In this document: piece after piece, positions 6,266 through 8,019 of the stretch
How the letters are laid out: each line of letters starts with the position of its first letter
How positions within the stretch are numbered: position 1 is the first letter of the stretch
Assembly: GCA_004558595.1 (NCBI GenBank)
Contig: SFCN01000072.1
Span: 1 to 8,019 of the forward strand
Direction of reading: 5' to 3'
Source: Phascolarctobacterium sp.
Lineage (GTDB): Bacteria > Bacillota > Negativicutes > Acidaminococcales > Acidaminococcaceae
DNA length: 8,019 nucleotides
The notes under the pieces: generated by a model
Told to the model about the DNA's origin: nothing
Databases searched by the model: none
What the model saw: only the letters and a program-made list of their open reading frames with translations
Translations under genes and position numbers: made by a program

Positions 6266-6910
6266 TTAGGCCTGATGATAATTCTTGATAATGCAAATAG
6301 GTGTCTTTTCACTGCCGTTACCGAAGGGATTATCGATAAGGATTTCGGCTACCTTATCCGCGTCTACTCCCTTGGAAACGCCCAAAACAGCGCTGCGCTT
6401 CAAATCGTTGACGTCGGCAATGGCCGCGCCATAGCAGCCACAAGCCTTGGTGATTTCCTCCGCCACCTTCGCTGGCTGATCAGGACCATAGACCACATGC
6501 TTATCGTAGGGCGGCATGGTGCCAGTAATATCGTCGATTAAGCGAGCCTGCTCCCCGGCCAAACGATAAAAAGTACCGCTAATGCCCACGCATTTCGCCG
6601 CAAAGCCACAAATCACAGCGTACAAAACTCGCATTCCACCCTCAGCATCAATTAAAGCCTGCATGCTATACCAGCTGGAGATACTGCCCTTGGAAGGGAA
6701 CAGATGGCTCAGGGTTTTCGCTAAAAAGCCAGGGTGAAATTCTTCGCAGCGCATAGCACGACCTTGGGTAATAGCTACAACGCTTTCAGCGGCGCAAACT
6801 ACGTCATTAGGACCAATTTTGTCCCTGCCAAATTCCAAAATCGCATCACAAATATTATCGTGATGGGTTAAAATTCTGGTAGGCACGGGCACGATTTCAT
6901 ATTTTTCCAT
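6266..6910 (-). CDS. Coenzyme F420:L-glutamate ligase (CofE)-like protein
   Basis: The 214-residue protein resembles the F420-0:gamma-glutamyl ligase family, whose archaeal and actinobacterial members add glutamate to coenzyme F420. The N-terminal pattern EIVPVPTRIL followed by GPNDVVCAAESVVAITQGRA (33-52) matches the family's 'gD-vvv--k-VsiaqGR' region. The C-terminal DNPFGNGSEKTPICI (193-207) matches its 'DNP-G---q-TP' region. The ATG at 6908-6910 is chosen over one 11 codons earlier because GGAGGAG (6918-6924) lies seven bases upstream and the family begins at EIVPVPTRIL. The Shine-Dalgarno sequence sits in the end of the thioesterase gene and the gap is four bases, so the two genes are co-expressed. 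Bacillota relatives usually do not make F420, so the real substrate may be another carboxylate ligated to an amino acid. The assignment rests on recalled motifs and is moderate. Confidence 0.68.
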   Translation of the reverse strand: MEKYEIVPVPTRILTHHDNICDAILEFGRDKIGPNDVVCAAESVVAITQGRAMRCEEFHPGFLAKTLSHLFPSKGSISSWYSMQALIDAEGGMRVLYAVICGFAAKCVGISGTFYRLAGEQARLIDDITGTMPPYDKHVVYGPDQPAKVAEEITKACGCYGAAIADVNDLKRSAVLGVSKGVDADKVAEILIDNPFGNGSEKTPICIIKNYHQA

Positions 6911-6914
6911 AACC

Positions 6915-7337
6915 TCACTCCTCCGCGGCCTTTTCCGCCGCATATACCTTCTGAATCTTATCGAACCAACGGGGCTCTAAGCGAATAATGTGCCCCTCCT
7001 TATCCGTAAATACGTTGCGGGTGTGCCCTTCCACGGACACAGCGCCATCACGCAAGCGAATAATTTTATAATTAAATTCCATCTTGGCCTTATTGAAGGC
7101 TGTCATTTTGACCTGAACCTCAAAATCATCATCAAATGTACAGGAATTTTTATACTGCGCTTTGACCTCAGTAATGGGGAAAACTACCCCAGCGTCCATG
7201 AGCTCCCCCAAGGTAATACCACAAGCTCTTAAATAGGCGACACGACCCATTTCGAACCAACGCAAATAATTGGCATGATGCACAACGCCCATCATATCTG
7301 TTTCTACAAAGCGTACTTTATCACGAATGGTAATCAT
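6915..7337 (-). CDS. Acyl-CoA thioesterase, 4HBT/YbgC-like hotdog fold
   Basis: The 140-residue protein fits the 4-hydroxybenzoyl-CoA thioesterase/YbgC family, cytoplasmic hotdog-fold enzymes that hydrolyse acyl-CoA thioesters. The signature ETDMMGVVHHANYLRWFEMGR begins at residue 12; Asp14 corresponds to the catalytic aspartate, and the H-ANYLRWFE segment to the long helix. The remaining strands (FPITEVKAQYKNSCTFDD, KMEFNYKII, GHTRNVFTD) are typical. The length is normal. The ATG at 7335-7337 has GAAAGG (7346-7351) eight bases away. It is the first gene of the operon with the CofE-like gene and the membrane protein. The acyl substrate cannot be inferred; YbgC itself acts on short-chain acyl-CoA and is linked to the Tol-Pal system in proteobacteria, which is not seen here. 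Confidence 0.88.
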   Translation of the reverse strand: MITIRDKVRFVETDMMGVVHHANYLRWFEMGRVAYLRACGITLGELMDAGVVFPITEVKAQYKNSCTFDDDFEVQVKMTAFNKAKMEFNYKIIRLRDGAVSVEGHTRNVFTDKEGHIIRLEPRWFDKIQKVYAAEKAAEE

Positions 7338-7385
7338 GGCAAAATCCTTTCACTACTCAAATCAGTACTATATTATAGCACTTTT

Positions 7386-7414
7386 ATTGTAGCATAGAAA
7401 TACTTAAATGACAA
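7386..7414 (-). promoter_or_regulatory. Promoter of the thioesterase operon (TTGTCA-17-TACAAT)
   Basis: On the minus strand -35 TTGTCA (7409-7414), a 17-base spacer and -10 TACAAT (7386-7391) are well placed about 50 bases before the start codon. A second candidate lies just downstream: a perfect extended -10, TGCTATAAT (7372-7380), with only a poor -35 (TTTCTA, 7395-7400). Either or both could be used. The -35 TTGTCA is adjacent to the T-run of the neighbouring minus-strand terminator. Confidence 0.7.
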
Positions 7415-7449
7415 AAAAAGCAGGAAAGCTTTGCATAAAGCTCCCTGCT
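7413..7449 (-). terminator. Minus-strand intrinsic terminator next to the divergent promoters
   Basis: On the minus strand AGCAGGGAGCTTT and AAAGCTTTCCTGCT (complements of 7437-7449 and 7419-7432) form a stem of about 12 pairs with a small internal asymmetry and loop ATGC. Seven T residues follow (7413-7419). It would stop minus-strand transcripts arriving from the receiver-domain gene before they enter the thioesterase operon. The hairpin DNA overlaps the -35 box of the plus-strand tRNA promoter. Confidence 0.8.
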
Positions 7450-7459
7450 GTGCTATAAT
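7431..7459 (+). promoter_or_regulatory. Promoter of tRNA-Arg(CCG) (TTGCAT-17-TATAAT)
   Basis: A -35 TTGCAT (7431-7436), a 17-base spacer and a perfect -10 TATAAT (7454-7459) with an upstream TG (extended -10, TGCTATAAT) lie 13 bases before the mature tRNA. The -35 lies within the loop side of the minus-strand terminator hairpin. Confidence 0.82.
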
Positions 7460-7472
7460 AATACGGTAAAAT

Positions 7473-7547
7473 GCGCCTGTAGCTCAGTGGATAGAGCAGT
7501 GGTCTCCGGAACCGCGTGCGGAGGTTCGATTCCTCTCAGGCGCACCA
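7473..7547 (+). tRNA. tRNA-Arg, anticodon CCG
   Basis: The 75-base gene folds as a cloverleaf. The acceptor stem GCGCCTG/CAGGCGC is fully paired and the D stem is GCTC/GAGC. The anticodon stem GTGGT/ACCGC (one G-U) has loop CTCCGGA, and the T stem GGAGG/CCTCT (outer pair G-U) has loop TTCGATT. The discriminator is A and CCA is encoded. The anticodon CCG (7506-7508) reads the arginine codon CGG. With the ACG tRNA elsewhere in the window, the whole CGN box is covered. The gene's 3' half is repeated 88 bases downstream. Confidence 0.96.
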
Positions 7548-7572
7548 CTAAAGATTGTTCAAAAATATAAGT
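7507..7572 (+). repeat. Direct repeat, copy A (3' half of tRNA-Arg(CCG) plus 25 flanking bases)
   Basis: This 66-base block begins in the anticodon loop (CGGAACCGCGTG), covers the T arm and acceptor 3' strand with CCA, and extends 25 bases beyond it. It matches 7595-7660 except for three differences within the four bases at 7519-7522. The last 50 bases are identical. Confidence 0.97.
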
Positions 7573-7594
7573 AACATGTGCACTTGGTTCCTTG

Positions 7595-7660
7595 CGGAAC
7601 CGCGTGGGTCGGTTCGATTCCTCTCAGGCGCACCACTAAAGATTGTTCAAAAATATAAGT
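7595..7660 (+). pseudogene. Duplicated 3' half of tRNA-Arg(CCG) (direct repeat copy B, tRNA remnant)
   Basis: This is the second copy of the tRNA 3' half, 88 bases downstream of the first. It keeps the anticodon-arm 3' strand, T loop TTCGATT, the sequence CAGGCGCACCA and 25 further bases. It lacks a matching 5' acceptor strand and D arm; the preceding bases (7573-7594) do not resemble the intact tRNA. Four bases at 7607-7610 (GGTC instead of CGGA) break the outer T-stem pairs. A local hairpin GGTTCC-TTGC-GGAACC (7586-7601) spans its left border. It cannot fold as a functional tRNA. It lies between the real tRNA and the terminator, so it is probably transcribed as part of the tRNA precursor. 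It may be a remnant of site-specific integration or of a partial tandem duplication. Confidence 0.88.
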
Positions 7661-7669
7661 TATAAAATC

Positions 7670-7701
7670 AGCTCGTCTCCTTAAGCTGGGACGAGCTTTT
7701 T
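7670..7701 (+). terminator. Intrinsic terminator of the tRNA-Arg(CCG) unit
   Basis: AGCTCGTCTC (7670-7679) pairs with GGGACGAGCT (7688-7697), 10 pairs with one G-U, followed by a run of five T (7697-7701). The G-U pair forms only in plus-strand RNA. On the minus strand the hairpin also forms nearly fully, but the following T-run is short and interrupted. It may therefore stop the receiver-domain gene, 10 bases away, only in part. Confidence 0.85.
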
Positions 7702-7710
7702 GATTTCATT

Positions 7711-8019
7711 CTATTTTTGCTCCTTATACTGCAAGGCCTGCTGCATAGTCTTTAAGAGCTCCTCTACCTTCAGGGGCTTGGCCACATGCCCATCCATACC
7801 CTCGCTCAAGGCCTTTTCCTTATCCTCCTGGAAGGCATTGGCCGTCATAGCGATAATGGGCACATCTGCTAAATGCTTATCCTCCAGCTGGCGAATGGCT
7901 CTAGTCGCCTCATAGCCATTCATCACCGGCATCTGGATATCCATCAAAATCATATCGTAGCGCTTAGCTTGAGCCTTAGCTACAGCCTCACTTCCGTTTT
8001 CAGCCGTGTCAATTATCAG
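7711..8019 (-). CDS. C-terminal receiver (REC) domain, probably of a hybrid sensor histidine kinase (partial, cut by right edge)
   Basis: The frame stays open to the window edge, giving 102 visible residues that form most of a CheY-like receiver domain and the protein's C-terminus. Key residues (numbered from the edge) are the phospho-acceptor Asp27 in ILMDIQMPVMNGYEA, Thr59 in IIAMTANAF, and Lys81 in HVAKPL. The stretch FQEDKEKALSEGMDGHVAKP is typical of receivers attached to hybrid kinases. Only about 20 residues follow the conserved lysine, so no DNA-binding output domain is present at this end. The first acidic pair of the receiver and any kinase, HAMP or sensor parts lie outside the window. 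A stand-alone receiver protein is also possible. An ATG at 7951-7953 lies inside the domain just before the phospho-Asp, so it is not the start. Confidence 0.9.
   Translation of the reverse strand: MIIDTAENGSEAVAKAQAKRYDMILMDIQMPVMNGYEATRAIRQLEDKHLADVPIIAMTANAFQEDKEKALSEGMDGHVAKPLKVEELLKTMQQALQYKEQK

Noticed and set aside
7561..7635. The downstream tRNA-like block considered as a second complete tRNA gene
   Set aside because: There is no 5' acceptor strand or D arm at the expected offset, and the T stem is broken by the substitutions at 7607-7610.

Overview
The window reads as chromosomal DNA of a low-to-moderate GC Gram-positive-lineage bacterium (Bacillota). This rests on strong AAGGAGG-type ribosome binding sites, TTGACA/TATAAT promoters with 17-base spacers, an L7Ae-type K-turn protein gene placed before rpsL, and tRNA genes that encode their own CCA. 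The protein sequences suggest the Negativicutes (Acidaminococcaceae/Phascolarctobacterium-like), but that is an impression from memory, not a search result.

Region 1 (1-3580, minus strand) is the streptomycin (str) operon, read right to left: a strong promoter, the L7Ae-family gene (rplGB/ybxF type), rpsL (S12), rpsG (S7), fusA (EF-G) and the first 36 codons of tuf (EF-Tu), which runs off the left edge. No rpoB/rpoC lies upstream. The operon starts from its own promoter, behind the terminator of an unrelated gene.

Region 2 (3750-5292, minus strand) is a single-gene unit: a promoter, a sodium:solute symporter of 463 residues with a GTG start, and a strong terminator.

Region 3 (5325-5725) holds a tRNA-Arg(ACG) gene with a consensus promoter on the plus strand. 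It is followed by three tandem copies (76-base period) of an intrinsic terminator, then a hairpin that ends the operon arriving from the right.

Region 4 (5676-7414, minus strand) is a three-gene operon: a 4HBT/YbgC-like acyl-CoA thioesterase, a protein resembling the coenzyme F420:L-glutamate ligase (CofE) family, and a membrane-anchored protein of unknown function.

Region 5 (7413-7701) holds a divergent promoter pair, a tRNA-Arg(CCG) gene, a duplicated 3' half of that tRNA 88 bases downstream, and a terminator.

Region 6 (7711-8019, minus strand) is the C-terminal receiver domain of a protein, probably a hybrid sensor kinase, cut by the right edge.

Most of the window is ordinary housekeeping sequence. 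The points worth a second look are the duplicated tRNA 3' half, the serial terminators, the str operon separated from rpoBC, and the CofE-like operon. I saw no convincing undescribed system such as a defence island, CRISPR array or transposon.
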